This document shows, piece by piece, positions 25,285 to 34,062 of a stretch of DNA of 59,118 nucleotides (position 1 is its first letter; the number at the start of each line of letters is the position of its first letter). The notes beneath the pieces were generated by a model, which saw only the letters and a program-made list of their open reading frames with translations, was not told where the DNA came from and searched no databases. The position numbers were made by a program, and so were the translations under genes. Origin of the DNA: Acidobacteriota bacterium (lineage in GTDB: Bacteria > Acidobacteriota > Terriglobia > Bryobacterales > Bryobacteraceae); assembly GCA_025353165.1 (NCBI GenBank), contig JANXRE010000154.1, forward strand, positions 1 through 59,118, in the 5' to 3' direction.

Positions 25285-27726
25285 CTACTCATTGCGCAGC
25301 GAAATCGCAGGATCGACGCCGCTGGCGCGGCGCGCGGGGATGTAGCTCGCGGCCAGTGCCACCAGCGCCAGGCAAGCGGCTACCAGCGCGAACGTAACCG
25401 GGTCCCCGGGTTGCACCTCGAACAACAGGTTCGAGACGGCGCGAGCGACTCCAATCGCGCCCACGAGTCCAATGAGAATTCCCGCGCCGGTGATCGCCAG
25501 GCTCTGCCCGAGAATCATTCGCACCACCTGCCAGCGGCTCGCCCCGAGAGCGATGCGTATGCCGATCTCGTGCGTGCGCCGCGTCACCGTGTAGGACATC
25601 ACGCCGTACAGACCGACGGCGGCCAGCAGCAGCGCGCAAGCCGCAAACACGGCCAGCAGCATCATCGCCAGCTTGCGCCGCGCGATCGAATCGGACATCA
25701 ACTGCTTCATCGTGCGGATCTTATACAGCGGCTGGTCCGGATCGACCGCCGCCACCACGCGCTGCACGGAGTTCGCCAGCGCGCCCGGATCCATCGTGGT
25801 GCGCAGTGTCAGCGACATGAACCGGTCGGGATTCTGAGCGTGCGGCAGGTAGAGTTGCGTACGGGAAAGCGCTTCGAGAGTGCGGTATCGGACGTGAGCC
25901 ACGACCCCGGCCACGGTGAGCCAGGGCGCCTTGGAACCCAGGTCGCCTTGCTTGAGCCGCTTGCCCACCGGATCTTCCCCCGGCCAATAGGTATTCGCCA
26001 GGGTCTCATCCACGATCGCGACCGGCGCAGCCGTCTCGGTGTCGCGGGCGTCGAACGTCCGGCCGCGGATCAGCCGGATTCCCATCGATTCGAAGTAACC
26101 TGGCAGGACGGTGCGCTGATCGGCCTCCGGCGACCGCTGGTCCGGCGGCACGGCGGTGGTGTCGATGGTGGTGGTTCCCGACGAACCATTTCCGCTGAGC
26201 GGAAGCTCCGAAACGCCGCCCGCCGCCTGGACGCCCGGCAGCTTCGCTACGCGGTCCAGCACATTGCGGTAGAACATCCTCACCGTCTCCGGCTTCCCGT
26301 ACGTCTCCGACGGCACGGCCAGCCGCATCGTGAGAACGCCCTCCGCGCGGAAGCCCGGATCCACTTCCTGCAAACGTAGGAAGCTGCGGATCAGCAGCCC
26401 GGCGCCCACCAGCAGCATCAGCGAGACGGCAAGTTCGACGGCCACCAGCCCGCGCCGAAGTTGCTGCGGCCGCGCGCCGCCGGTGGATCCGCGCGAGCCT
26501 TCCTTCAGCGCATCGTGCGCGATCGTCGTCCGCACCGCCTGCCAGGCCGGCGCGAGTCCGAAGGCGAGCCCCGTCGCCAGGCTCAGGCCGATCGTGAAAG
26601 CCACCGCCCACGCGTCGAGCGACGCGGCGGCCATCCGGGGAAAACTGGATTCCGCCATCGTTCGGAAAATGGCCAGCCCCGACGCTCCGAGCGCCAGGCC
26701 GAGCGCGCCGCTGGAGAGCCCGAGCACCAGGCTCTCAATGAGCATCTGCCGGACCAGCGTCGCCGCGCCCGCGCCCAGCGCGACCCGGATGGCCATCTCC
26801 CGCTCCCGCGCGGTCGCCCTCGCGAGCAGCAGGCCCGCGACGTTGGCACACGCGATCAGCAGCACCGCGCAGACCGCCGCCATCAGGATCCACAGCGGCT
26901 TTCGCACATCGCCCACCACCTCGTCGAGCAGCGGAGACAGCAGCACGGAATAGTTGTATTTCGTGTAGGGGTACTGCGGGTTCTGCTCGACGATGGTGCG
27001 CGTCATCGCCGCGGCGTCTGTCTTGGCCTGCTCCAGCGACAGCTCGGGCCGGATGCGCGCCAGCACCTCCAGGTAATGGCCGCCGCGCGCTCCCGGCGAA
27101 AGGTCGTCCGCGCCGAAGGCCAACGGAACCCAAATCTCGACCTCGGGCGGAAACGCGAAGGAGGCGGGAAGCACCCCGACGATCTGGCACTCCGCGCCGT
27201 TCATTCGCACGGACCGGCCGATCACGCCGGGATCGGCGCCGAATTTCGTCCGCCACAGGGAGTGGCTGATCAGAGCGACCCGGTCGCGGCCGGGAACCTC
27301 GTCCTCGTGGGTGAACAAACGCCCGACTTGCGGCGTCACGCCGAGCATGGGAAACAGGCTCGCCGACACGCCCGCTCCGTCCACGCGCTCGGGAGTCCCT
27401 CCGGCGGAGATGTTGAGGGACCGCCCGTCCATGGCCGCGATCTGCGAGAAGCCGCGGTTCAGCCGCTCCAAATCCTTGAACTCCGGCGGAGAAATCCAGT
27501 TGCGGTCGCCCGGAATCCCGATCCCGGTAAACTGGCCCCAGACCTTCACCAGCCTGCCCGGGTCCTGGTAAGTGAGCGGCCGCAGCAGAACCGAATCGAC
27601 AACCGTAAAGATCGCGGTGTTGGCGCCGATCCCCAGCGCCAGCACGGCGATCGCCACGGCGGTAAAGCCCGGATTGCGGGCGAGCGAGCGCAAACTGTAC
27701 CGAAGGTCCCGGAGAACGGAGTCCAT
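25285..27726 (-). CDS. ABC-type permease of the ADOP (MacB/FtsX-like) family
   Basis: 813 residues. Start LRDLRYSLRSLARNPGFTAV and GIGANTAIFTVVDSVLLRPL are the hallmark of acidobacterial duplicated orphan permeases. It contains a MacB periplasmic core (about 50-250), an FtsX domain (about 280-400), a linker, a second periplasmic part and a second FtsX domain (about 690-800) ending PARRASGVDPAISLRNE. No ATPase gene is adjacent, hence orphan. Role unknown; these often occur with PadR regulators, none seen here. Confidence 0.9.
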   Translation of the reverse strand: MDSVLRDLRYSLRSLARNPGFTAVAIAVLALGIGANTAIFTVVDSVLLRPLTYQDPGRLVKVWGQFTGIGIPGDRNWISPPEFKDLERLNRGFSQIAAMDGRSLNISAGGTPERVDGAGVSASLFPMLGVTPQVGRLFTHEDEVPGRDRVALISHSLWRTKFGADPGVIGRSVRMNGAECQIVGVLPASFAFPPEVEIWVPLAFGADDLSPGARGGHYLEVLARIRPELSLEQAKTDAAAMTRTIVEQNPQYPYTKYNYSVLLSPLLDEVVGDVRKPLWILMAAVCAVLLIACANVAGLLLARATAREREMAIRVALGAGAATLVRQMLIESLVLGLSSGALGLALGASGLAIFRTMAESSFPRMAAASLDAWAVAFTIGLSLATGLAFGLAPAWQAVRTTIAHDALKEGSRGSTGGARPQQLRRGLVAVELAVSLMLLVGAGLLIRSFLRLQEVDPGFRAEGVLTMRLAVPSETYGKPETVRMFYRNVLDRVAKLPGVQAAGGVSELPLSGNGSSGTTTIDTTAVPPDQRSPEADQRTVLPGYFESMGIRLIRGRTFDARDTETAAPVAIVDETLANTYWPGEDPVGKRLKQGDLGSKAPWLTVAGVVAHVRYRTLEALSRTQLYLPHAQNPDRFMSLTLRTTMDPGALANSVQRVVAAVDPDQPLYKIRTMKQLMSDSIARRKLAMMLLAVFAACALLLAAVGLYGVMSYTVTRRTHEIGIRIALGASRWQVVRMILGQSLAITGAGILIGLVGAIGVARAVSNLLFEVQPGDPVTFALVAACLALVALAASYIPARRASGVDPAISLRNE

Positions 27727-27819
27727 GGAGAACAGTACGCTGCGGGCTGCCCCGCAGTTCGCAAATTGTCAGGGGTGCTTAACCGTTCCGGAGCCCACGC
27801 GTTCCGGGCGCCCTGACGG

Positions 27820-28100
27820 CCGGTGAAGTGAGTGTCGAAGACGGGCGCACCGTTGTTCAGACGGTCGAAGCGGCAGCCCTGCATGTCCAACTGGAGCAGG
27901 TAAGGGTCTCCGGTGCCCCGGTCGACCCTGGGCACGGCGGCCCCGCTGTACCAGACCACGTCGACGGTGCCGTCCTTGGCATTGGCCGTGATGGGCAGAA
28001 CCTGCGCATCGACAGAGAAGATCTCAGTCTCATGCGGTGCGGGCGGCGCGCCGGCATCAGGTGGCTCGCCGGCGGAGATCTCAGTTCGCAAAAGGGGCAT
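27820..28100 (-). pseudogene. phage prohead-protease-like fragment
   Basis: From ATG 28100, with TAGGAG about ten bases upstream, about 93 codons match the N terminus of a phage head-maturation protease: AVPRVDRGTGDPYLLQLDMQ and DRLNNGAPVFDTHFTG, the block before the protease proper. Homology stops at about 27820, where the frame runs into the permease promoter region. No catalytic domain remains. Family call is from motif memory. Confidence 0.5.
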
Positions 28101-28110
28101 GGAATGGCTC

Positions 28111-28558
28111 CTAATCCTTGACCGCATTCACGGCGACGTAGTCATTCTCGCCCAGCTTCTTCCACTGGTAGAGCTGCTTCTGCAGCCACGCGACGTGGCC
28201 TTTGAACTTGTCATCACCCTCGCGGTGCCACTTCACCAGGTGCTGGTAGAAGTGGAAGTTCGACATATCGCCGGCGTCGTAGCACTGCTTGCAGAGATCG
28301 GTGAAACGCCCGATGGCGGCCTGCTCGGCGGAAAAGGCATCGTTGAGAATCTCGGTGACGCTGTCGTGGATCGCGGCGGGCTTCAACTCAATCGTCGGCG
28401 CGCCCTCGAGGAACAGCAGGCGGCTCACCAGGCACTTCATGTGGTCCCCGCACTGCTCCTTCGGCGGCCATACCTTTGTTGTAATCCGAGAACGTCGGAA
28501 TAGTGGTCCAGGAGAGGAGCAATTCGATCGCGAGGAATGGCTTTGTCGAGGAGGTTCA
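28111..28558 (-). pseudogene. bacterioferritin-like gene with a 5' frameshift
   Basis: The last 109 codons (from ATG 28440) read as the C-terminal part of a bacterioferritin four-helix bundle: KCLVSRLLFLEGAPTIELKP, VTEILNDAFSAEQAAI, HLVKWHREGDDKFKGHVAWL. Upstream, EEQCGDH continues in frame but the preceding codons (FSDYNKGMAA) are in another frame; dropping one G in the run near 28468 joins them. A further break separates NLLDKAIPR (from about 28558). The N-terminal helices holding ferroxidase ligands are therefore disrupted. Confidence 0.6.
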
Positions 28559-28614
28559 TTGGGTGTTTGCAGGCGACGTGACTAGGCTGGCCAGCATATT
28601 GCTAAAATAATGCT

Positions 28615-28905
28615 GTGAGCAATATCGAGTTTGCTTGGGATGGCCGGAAGGCCAAATCCAACCTCGCCAAGCACGGCGTCTCATTCGAGGAAGCGAAGAC
28701 CGCTTTTCTAGATGAGAACGGCCGCTTACTCGATGACCCGGATCACTCTGAGAACGAAGATCGATTTGTCTTGCTCGGGTACAGCTTCAAGGCGCGTTGC
28801 CTGATTGTCAGCCACTGTTACCGGGCAGCCGATTCTGTAATTAGGATCATTTCCGCCAGATGCGCTACCGCGCAGGAAGAGAAGGACTATTGGAGGCTCC
28901 AATGA
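28615..28905 (+). CDS. brnT: BrnT-family toxin
   Basis: 96 residues from GTG 28615. RelE-fold ribonuclease toxin: FAWDGRKAKSNLAKHGVSFE, the DPDHSENEDRFVLLG centre and RIISARCATAQEEKDYW at the end match BrnT throughout. Its stop overlaps the antitoxin start (ATGA). Typical two-gene type II toxin-antitoxin arrangement with the toxin first and autoregulation by the antitoxin expected. Confidence 0.88.
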   Translation: MSNIEFAWDGRKAKSNLAKHGVSFEEAKTAFLDENGRLLDDPDHSENEDRFVLLGYSFKARCLIVSHCYRAADSVIRIISARCATAQEEKDYWRLQ

Positions 28906-29144
28906 GAACTGAATACGATTTTTCTAAGTCCCGCAAGAATCCTTACGCCAAACAACTCAAACGCCAAATTACGATTCGCATCGATACGGCGGCCGTGGAC
29001 TACTTCAAGCAAATGGCGGCCGAGTTGGGGATGCCGTATCAGAATCTCATCAATCTGTTCCTGCGAGACTGCGCAATTCAAAAGCGGCGCCCGACCCTGC
29101 AATGGCCCGAGGATCCGGCCGGTAGCGATGCTCGATCTCATTAG
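28902..29144 (+). CDS. brnA: BrnA-family antitoxin
   Basis: 80 residues from ATG 28902. Short acidic N terminus (YDFSKSRKNPYAKQ) that would bind the toxin, then a ribbon-helix-helix DNA-binding domain (QITIRIDTAAVDYFKQMAAE, PYQNLINLFLRDC). Four-base overlap with brnT. The pair sits in a stretch of phage and gene remnants, consistent with mobile origin. Confidence 0.85.
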   Translation: MRTEYDFSKSRKNPYAKQLKRQITIRIDTAAVDYFKQMAAELGMPYQNLINLFLRDCAIQKRRPTLQWPEDPAGSDARSH

Positions 29145-29395
29145 CGCGTCGGACCCGTGGGACCATCGCCACGCTGATGCTGCGCGAACCGCACGCGACT
29201 CCCGGTCTTCCCGCTGGCCTGCCGGATGTCCTCTTCGATCTCGGCCTTGGCCTTGCGCAGATCGTCCACGGAGCGGTAGGTCACCTCGCGCCCATCGGGG
29301 AAGCGGACCTTCAGCGGTACCGCGCGCGGAAGTGCGCCACTGCGGACCCGGCCATGCCGGGTTGCGCCAGCCGTGGTAACGTAACTGACAGCCAA
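29141..29395 (-). CDS. phage gpW-like small head protein, remnant
   Basis: 84 residues from TTG 29395. The centre (VRFPDGREVTYRSVDDLRKA) and basic end resemble small phage head-tail joining proteins of the gpW kind. Immediately upstream on the same strand a frame ends DVVPVLGVPHAKLGEQEP before TAG at 29398-29396, which could be the tail of a large terminase, the normal neighbour; that part is weak. Together with the prohead-protease fragment at 27820-28100 it suggests a dead lambda-type prophage. Confidence 0.45.
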   Translation of the reverse strand: MAVSYVTTAGATRHGRVRSGALPRAVPLKVRFPDGREVTYRSVDDLRKAKAEIEEDIRQASGKTGSRVRFAQHQRGDGPTGPTR

Positions 29396-29704
29396 CTATG
29401 GCTCTTGTTCGCCCAGTTTTGCATGTGGGACCCCAAGGACCGGCACCACATCGATCCAAGGGGCGTTGGCCGCGTGCCGGTGCCTGTTGCTGGAGCACGG
29501 CGTCCATTATCCACCGAGCCAGCCGGAAAGCGTCGAAGGCCAGCCCTCCCTGGCATGGGAAGTATTAACTTCGTGCGGCAGGCCCGTGGCGCGGCTGAGG
29601 CGGAGATCAACAAGACGGCCTATCCTATTTGGCCGAGACAGCCTGCGATCTGCAAAATACTCCACGCCCGCGCCGCAAAGACACTGAACGGCAAACTGCG
29701 AAGT
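29396..29704. other. remnant region without a clear gene
   Basis: No intact gene. The minus strand to about 29480 carries the possible terminase tail described for the gpW-like gene, preceded by a stop. Beyond that I see no conserved protein in either direction. Probably eroded phage DNA. Confidence 0.4.
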
Positions 29705-29917
29705 TCATGCCCTGGATTCGCGAGCCGTGCCACGGACGGCCTCGACGCTTCGAGCTAACGTATGCATCCGGCGGGCACGCTCGGCCGGGCTGAGCTTGAT
29801 CTGCTCAATTATCCACGTGACATCGACACCGAATTCCTTTGCAGCTTCGATCTTGCCTCCAGGGATCGGATTCCGAAGTCGCTCAATCGCGCGCACGCGT
29901 TTGGAAGGTAAGTTCAC
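29705..29917 (-). CDS. small protein of unknown function
   Basis: 70 residues from GTG 29917, overlapping the DeoR stop as GTGA, so translationally coupled. Sequence RAIERLRNPIPGGKIEAAKE then FGVDVTWIIEQIKLSPAERA. It resembles short antitoxin-like proteins usually paired with a nucleotidyltransferase in environmental bacteria, but that partner is not present. Function unknown; probably a late addition to the end of the BMC operon. Confidence 0.5.
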   Translation of the reverse strand: MNLPSKRVRAIERLRNPIPGGKIEAAKEFGVDVTWIIEQIKLSPAERARRMHTLARSVEAVRGTARESRA

Positions 29918-30669
29918 GCCAGAATTAAGTCGACTTCGTGGGCGTGCAACAGTTCCTGATACTCCGGGGCCAGCTCCCAGTCCGAAACGACAATGTCGGC
30001 AATCTCGAGCGTGGCGAGGGGGATCACCGAACCGCGGCCGAACTTGGTGTGATCCGCCACCACGACGATCCGGCCGGAGGCCTCGATCATCTTGCGCTCG
30101 GGTCCCACCACCAGCGTATTGTTATTGCTGAATCCCGCCGCGCTGATGCCGCCGATTCCCATGATCAGCATGTCGGCGCGGACTCCCGACAGCATCTGCT
30201 CGCACAACGGCCCGAGCAGCGCCCGCAGGCGCGGATACAGGTATCCGCCAGTCAACGTTACGTCGATGCGGCGTGATTCGTTGAACACCTCGGCGATGGG
30301 CAGCGAATTCGTCACCACGTGCAGCGAGCGGTTGGTGAGCTCCCGCGCCACCGCCGTCACCGTCGTGCCGCCGTCGAGGATCAGCGTCTGCCCGTCCTTC
30401 ACCAGGCGCGCCGCCGCCGCTCCGATGCGCTTCTTCTCGTCCGCCATTCTGGTGCTCTGCCAGGCGAAATCGAGTTGGTGGTCGCGCGCCTGCATCGCCA
30501 GCGCCCCGCCATACACGCGCTTCAGCACGCCTTCCTGTTCGAGGCAGGTCAAATCGCGGCGGACCGACGACTCCGACGCTTCCACTTCGCGGCAGATGGT
30601 TTCGAGATCGACGAACTCCTGCGACTCCAGGAGCCCGCGAATCTTCAGCTGCCTGCCGGCTGCTTTCAT
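29914..30669 (-). CDS. DeoR-family transcriptional regulator of the BMC locus
   Basis: 251 residues from ATG 30669, overlapping the aldolase stop by 4 bp. N-terminal winged helix with the DeoR signature (VEASESSVRRDLTCLEQEGV, LKRVYGGALA), then a sugar-phosphate-sensing isomerase-like domain (LILDGGTTVTAVARELTNR, MLIMGIGGISAAGFS, VVVADHTKFGRGS). DeoR proteins repress sugar operons and are released by a phosphorylated sugar. It likely controls both divergent BMC operons, perhaps through the inverted repeat at 36672-36691. Confidence 0.9.
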   Translation of the reverse strand: MKAAGRQLKIRGLLESQEFVDLETICREVEASESSVRRDLTCLEQEGVLKRVYGGALAMQARDHQLDFAWQSTRMADEKKRIGAAAARLVKDGQTLILDGGTTVTAVARELTNRSLHVVTNSLPIAEVFNESRRIDVTLTGGYLYPRLRALLGPLCEQMLSGVRADMLIMGIGGISAAGFSNNNTLVVGPERKMIEASGRIVVVADHTKFGRGSVIPLATLEIADIVVSDWELAPEYQELLHAHEVDLILA

Positions 30670-31733
30670 TGGCTCCGTTTGTTGATCGTCGCCAGAACGG
30701 CATCCGTGATCGATTGGATCATGGCCTCGATTTCGGCTTCCGGCGGCCGTTCGCCAGCGGGAGTCACGCAGGTTTTCGGGACCAGGGAAATGGAGCCGGG
30801 CAAGTCCGGCAGATCGCACAACTGGCACTCCTTCATGCCCGACCCCGTGCCCTCGAAGCGCACGTCCGGAAGTCCGAGCTTCTGCTTGATCGCCAGCAAA
30901 TCCGCGGCCTTGTCCTCCGGGATGTGCGTCAGCGATCCCAGTTGCCCCGCCAGCATCAGGGTCATGCAGTAGGTGTCCACTACCTCGACGAACCATTCGG
31001 CGTGGGTAACCGTGTCCGCCCAGCAGATGATGCCGTGGTTCGCCAGCAGAACGGTGTTGTGCGTTTTCACAAACGGCAGGACCGTCTCGGCGAACTTCTG
31101 CGTGCCCGGCGTTTCGTACGGAGAGAGCGCGACCTTGCCGATGAAAACCTCGTATTCCGGAATCACGCAGGTCGGCGGAACGCGCCCCGTGATGGCGTAA
31201 GCCGTGGCGTGCGGAGGATGGCAATGCACCGCCCCTTTCGCCTCTGGCACGGCCTTATAAATCTCCAGGTGCAGCAGGATTTCGCTGGTCCGCGGTTTGC
31301 CCCCGGCGAGTTGATTGCCCTGCAAATCGACCAGGCAGAGATCTTCCGGCTTCAGGTCGGCCTTGCTGGTGAGAGTCGGCGTGCAGATCACCGTATCCGC
31401 CGTCAGACGGTGGGAGATGTTCCCGCCGTTCCCATCCACATACGCCCGCTGCCAGAGTTTCTGTCCGACCTGAATAATTTCCAGCTTGATGGCCTGCGCT
31501 TCGGGCGAGTTGAACAGGCGGTCCCACTCTGAGGCCGAAGAAGCCGTCGCCCCCACGGCTTTGGTGCCGGCCGCCGCCTTCATCGAAAATCCGCGCGCCG
31601 AGATCGCGTCCCGCGCCGACGGGGTCAGGATGGCGCCCTCGCGGACGAGCAGTTCCGTCGCGCCGGCCCGCGCTGCCGCTTCGATGTCCTCCGCCGCGAC
31701 GACTCGATATTGCGTTAGATCGAAGCTTTTCAT
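30666..31733 (-). CDS. BMC class II aldolase (fuculose/rhamnulose-1-phosphate aldolase type)
   Basis: 355 residues; the catalytic domain is about 75-300. Zinc-site residues are visible: Glu151 in RTSEILLH, His170 and His172 in HCHPPH, His233 in ANHG; GNGGNIS (101-107) binds phosphate. It would split a deoxyketose phosphate into DHAP and lactaldehyde. Residues 8-50 form a leader (VVAAEDIEAAARAGATELLV, then REGAILTPSARD) like that of other BMC proteins. The C terminus has an amphipathic helix (EIEAMIQSITDAVLATI), likely an encapsulation peptide. Family FucA is about 215 long, so both ends are extra. Confidence 0.85.
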   Translation of the reverse strand: MKSFDLTQYRVVAAEDIEAAARAGATELLVREGAILTPSARDAISARGFSMKAAAGTKAVGATASSASEWDRLFNSPEAQAIKLEIIQVGQKLWQRAYVDGNGGNISHRLTADTVICTPTLTSKADLKPEDLCLVDLQGNQLAGGKPRTSEILLHLEIYKAVPEAKGAVHCHPPHATAYAITGRVPPTCVIPEYEVFIGKVALSPYETPGTQKFAETVLPFVKTHNTVLLANHGIICWADTVTHAEWFVEVVDTYCMTLMLAGQLGSLTHIPEDKAADLLAIKQKLGLPDVRFEGTGSGMKECQLCDLPDLPGSISLVPKTCVTPAGERPPEAEIEAMIQSITDAVLATINKRSQ

Positions 31734-32056
31734 GGTTGAACCTCACTGTCGGTTTTTGTTTCCGGCTCCGGCGGGTGAAACTCGATTTGCTGCACAATCA
31801 GCGCGCAGTAGGCATCCACCGGAATCTCCTCGGGCCAGTACGGACTCGCGGCCGTGCGGCCCTCCACCACTCCCACCACCTGTCCCTCCGCCGGACCCAG
31901 TTGGTCCACGGCGATGAACGGCTTTCCGCCTCCCATCCGCCCTCCGGCCTTCAGCCGCTCCGCCGTGATCGGCTCGACGATCACCAGGCGCTGCCCCTGG
32001 AGCGAGGGGACGGCGGCATTCAACACCACGCTTCCGCGCACGACGGCGAGCCTCAT
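31730..32056 (-). CDS. BMC pentamer (EutN/CcmL type), copy 1
   Basis: 108 residues. Bacterial microcompartment vertex protein: MRLAVVRGSVVLNAAVPSLQ, GQRLVIVEPI, DQLGPAEGQVVGVVEG and the end VDAYCALIVQQIEF. Five copies form a pentamer closing a shell vertex. Slightly longer than usual because of an acidic tail (PPEPETKTDSEVQ). Overlaps both neighbours by 4 bp. Confidence 0.88.
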   Translation of the reverse strand: MRLAVVRGSVVLNAAVPSLQGQRLVIVEPITAERLKAGGRMGGGKPFIAVDQLGPAEGQVVGVVEGRTAASPYWPEEIPVDAYCALIVQQIEFHPPEPETKTDSEVQP

Positions 32057-32316
32057 TGCGACACCTCATCCACGATCCCTACGACGATGAGCCTCGCCGG
32101 GGCCGTATTCCCTTTCGCGGCGCGCAGAGGCTCGTTGTCGGTGGTCACCAGAACGGTGCACCCGCGGCGCGCTCCCACCATGTCGACCAGCAACATCGGT
32201 TCGCCGCTCGTCTGCCCGCTCGCTTCCAGCCGCTGCCCGATCAGCAGCCGGTATCCTTCCAGCGTCGGGTGCTTGATAGTGGAGGTCACTGTTCCGTCGA
32301 TGCGTGCCAAGAACAT
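32053..32316 (-). CDS. BMC pentamer (EutN/CcmL type), copy 2
   Basis: 87 residues, standard EutN/CcmL length: MFLARIDGTVTSTIKHPTLE, GYRLLIGQRLE, LLVDMVGARRGCTVLVTT and the end LIVVGIVDEV. A second vertex protein. Different copies probably set different positions or permeability. Overlaps copy 1 by 4 bp and lies 3 bp after the aldehyde dehydrogenase. Confidence 0.9.
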   Translation of the reverse strand: MFLARIDGTVTSTIKHPTLEGYRLLIGQRLEASGQTSGEPMLLVDMVGARRGCTVLVTTDNEPLRAAKGNTAPARLIVVGIVDEVSQ

Positions 32317-32319
32317 AAT

Positions 32320-33762
32320 CTAGATGAACCGCAATCCGCCGTGAGCCAGGGTGAGCTGACGCTCGCGCGTGAAAGTCAGAGGCGTCGTCACGCCCTCGCC
32401 GGTCGGCGTTGCAATGCTGTAGCTGAGGTACGATGCGGCCTCGCTGCCCAGCGACGCCATGCTCGGGCCGTTGTGCACAAACAGGGTCGTGTTCATGACG
32501 CGCGCCATCTTGGTGACGTTCTCGATGCTGCGCGAGTGCATCAGCGCGGTGTGCCGGTAGCCGTGCTCCGCGCGCAGCGCCGCGGCAATGCCGGCCTTCA
32601 CGTCGGGCACGCGGACAATCGGGAGGAACGGCATCATCTGCTCCTCCTGCACGAACGCATGGTCTTCGCTGGTAGTGCCGAAAAGCAATTGCGTCCCGGC
32701 CGGAACTTGCACGCCCGCCGCCGCGGCCAGCACCGAAACGTCCTTGCCGACGAGCTCTTTGCGCAGATGCGCCTGACCGCAGCCCTTGCCGTCCTTGTCG
32801 AAGCGAAATGCCGCCTGCGTCAGCTTTTCGATGGCCGCCGGGCCCAGCTCGTAACCTCCGGCGCGCTTCATCGCGGCGATGAAACCGTCGAACACCGAGG
32901 TGACGACGAACGCTTCCTTTTCGCCGATGCAAAGCAGGTTGTTGTCGAACGCGGCGCCGGCCACGATCGACTTCGCCGCCAGCTCCAGACAGGCCGTCTC
33001 GTCCACCACCACCGGAGGATTGCCCGGCCCCGCCGCGATCACGCGCTTGCCGGCTTTCTGCGCGGCCTTTACCACCGCCTGACCGCCGGTAACGCAAAGC
33101 AGGGCAACTCCAGGATGGTGGAAAATTTCCTCGGCGCTCCGGATGCTCGCGTCCGCCACGGTCGTAATCACATTGGCGACGCCGGCCTCGCGCTCAATCT
33201 CGCGATTGAAGGCGCGCAGGGCCATCGCGACCGATTTCGCGCCCGCGGGATGAGGGTTGAAGACCGCCGTATTGCCCGCCGCCAGGATGTTGATCGCATT
33301 GCTTGCCAGCGTGGGGATGGAGTGAGTCACCGGCAGCACCATGCCGATCACGCCCCACGGCGCGCGCTCGATCACGCAGATTCCGGTGGCGTCGGTGCGA
33401 ACCTGGCTAACCATGAACTCCACGCCCAAAACGTTGCGGATAATCTTTAGCTTGTCGACCTTATGATCCAATCGCCCGAGGCCCGTCTCCTCCAGCTCGA
33501 AGCGCGCCCACTCTGCCGCTTTCTCGTCGCACAGCCGGCGGATGACCGCGATCATTCGCCCGCGATCCTCCAGGCTCATCCGGCCCACCGTCTCCTGCGC
33601 CTTCGCCGCGGCTTGCACCGCATCGTCGACCGTGGCGAAAACGCCGTCGCCGGTGGGAGAGGCCGTCGCGCGGCCGGCGGCGCCGGGCGTTGGCAATCTC
33701 GTTTGCAGCCGCGCGATCACCTCCTGGGCAATCTCGGCGATGAGTTGGTCCTGGTTCAACAT
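32320..33762 (-). CDS. BMC CoA-acylating aldehyde dehydrogenase (PduP/EutE-like)
   Basis: 480 residues from ATG 33762, which overlaps the upstream BMC-P stop by one base. Oxidises an aldehyde (here probably lactaldehyde) with NAD+ and CoA to the acyl-CoA. Catalytic Cys278 in FDNNLLCIGEKE; nucleotide-binding blocks NPHPAGAKSVAMALRAF and LLCVTGGQAVVKAA. The first 22 residues (LNQDQLIAEIAQEVIARLQT) form an amphipathic helix, the usual encapsulation peptide, followed by a Pro/Ala linker. Confidence 0.92.
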   Translation of the reverse strand: MLNQDQLIAEIAQEVIARLQTRLPTPGAAGRATASPTGDGVFATVDDAVQAAAKAQETVGRMSLEDRGRMIAVIRRLCDEKAAEWARFELEETGLGRLDHKVDKLKIIRNVLGVEFMVSQVRTDATGICVIERAPWGVIGMVLPVTHSIPTLASNAINILAAGNTAVFNPHPAGAKSVAMALRAFNREIEREAGVANVITTVADASIRSAEEIFHHPGVALLCVTGGQAVVKAAQKAGKRVIAAGPGNPPVVVDETACLELAAKSIVAGAAFDNNLLCIGEKEAFVVTSVFDGFIAAMKRAGGYELGPAAIEKLTQAAFRFDKDGKGCGQAHLRKELVGKDVSVLAAAAGVQVPAGTQLLFGTTSEDHAFVQEEQMMPFLPIVRVPDVKAGIAAALRAEHGYRHTALMHSRSIENVTKMARVMNTTLFVHNGPSMASLGSEAASYLSYSIATPTGEGVTTPLTFTRERQLTLAHGGLRFI

Positions 33763-34058
33763 CACGGTTTCTCCACGATGGTTCCTTCCACGTCCACAAT
33801 GTCCACGATCCCGACGATCACGGCGTCCACCGGCGCTCCCTTGGTGTTGTGGGTCAAGCGGGCGGAGCTGCCCTGCGTGAACAGAACGCACTCGCCCGTC
33901 CCCGCGCCCACGCTATCCACCGCGACCACCGAGCTTCCCGAGGAAACCAGGACGCGATCCCGGTTGATATAGGGCTGGATCAGGAGCAGCTTCATGCCCT
34001 GCAGCTCCGGGCTCTTCTCGGTCGCGACGACGTTGCCGATCACCTTGGCCAGAAACAT
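33762..34058 (-). CDS. BMC pentamer (EutN/CcmL type), copy 3
   Basis: 98 residues: MFLAKVIGNVVATEKSPELQ, GMKLLLIQPYINRD, VDSVGAGTGECVLFTQGSSA and the end VIVGIVDIVDVEG. Third vertex protein of the locus. Three BMC-P genes are typical of the Planctomycetes/Verrucomicrobia-type fucose/rhamnose loci. Confidence 0.9.
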   Translation of the reverse strand: MFLAKVIGNVVATEKSPELQGMKLLLIQPYINRDRVLVSSGSSVVAVDSVGAGTGECVLFTQGSSARLTHNTKGAPVDAVIVGIVDIVDVEGTIVEKP

Positions 34059-34062
34059 GGGG

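Noticed and set aside
25145-25345. Small plus-strand frame with a helical ARHSRLDRIEAAFAAFSQRY stretch
   Set aside because: Could be a remnant of a short coiled-coil protein, but it overlaps the permease 3' end and has no convincing start or full-length homology that I can recall.
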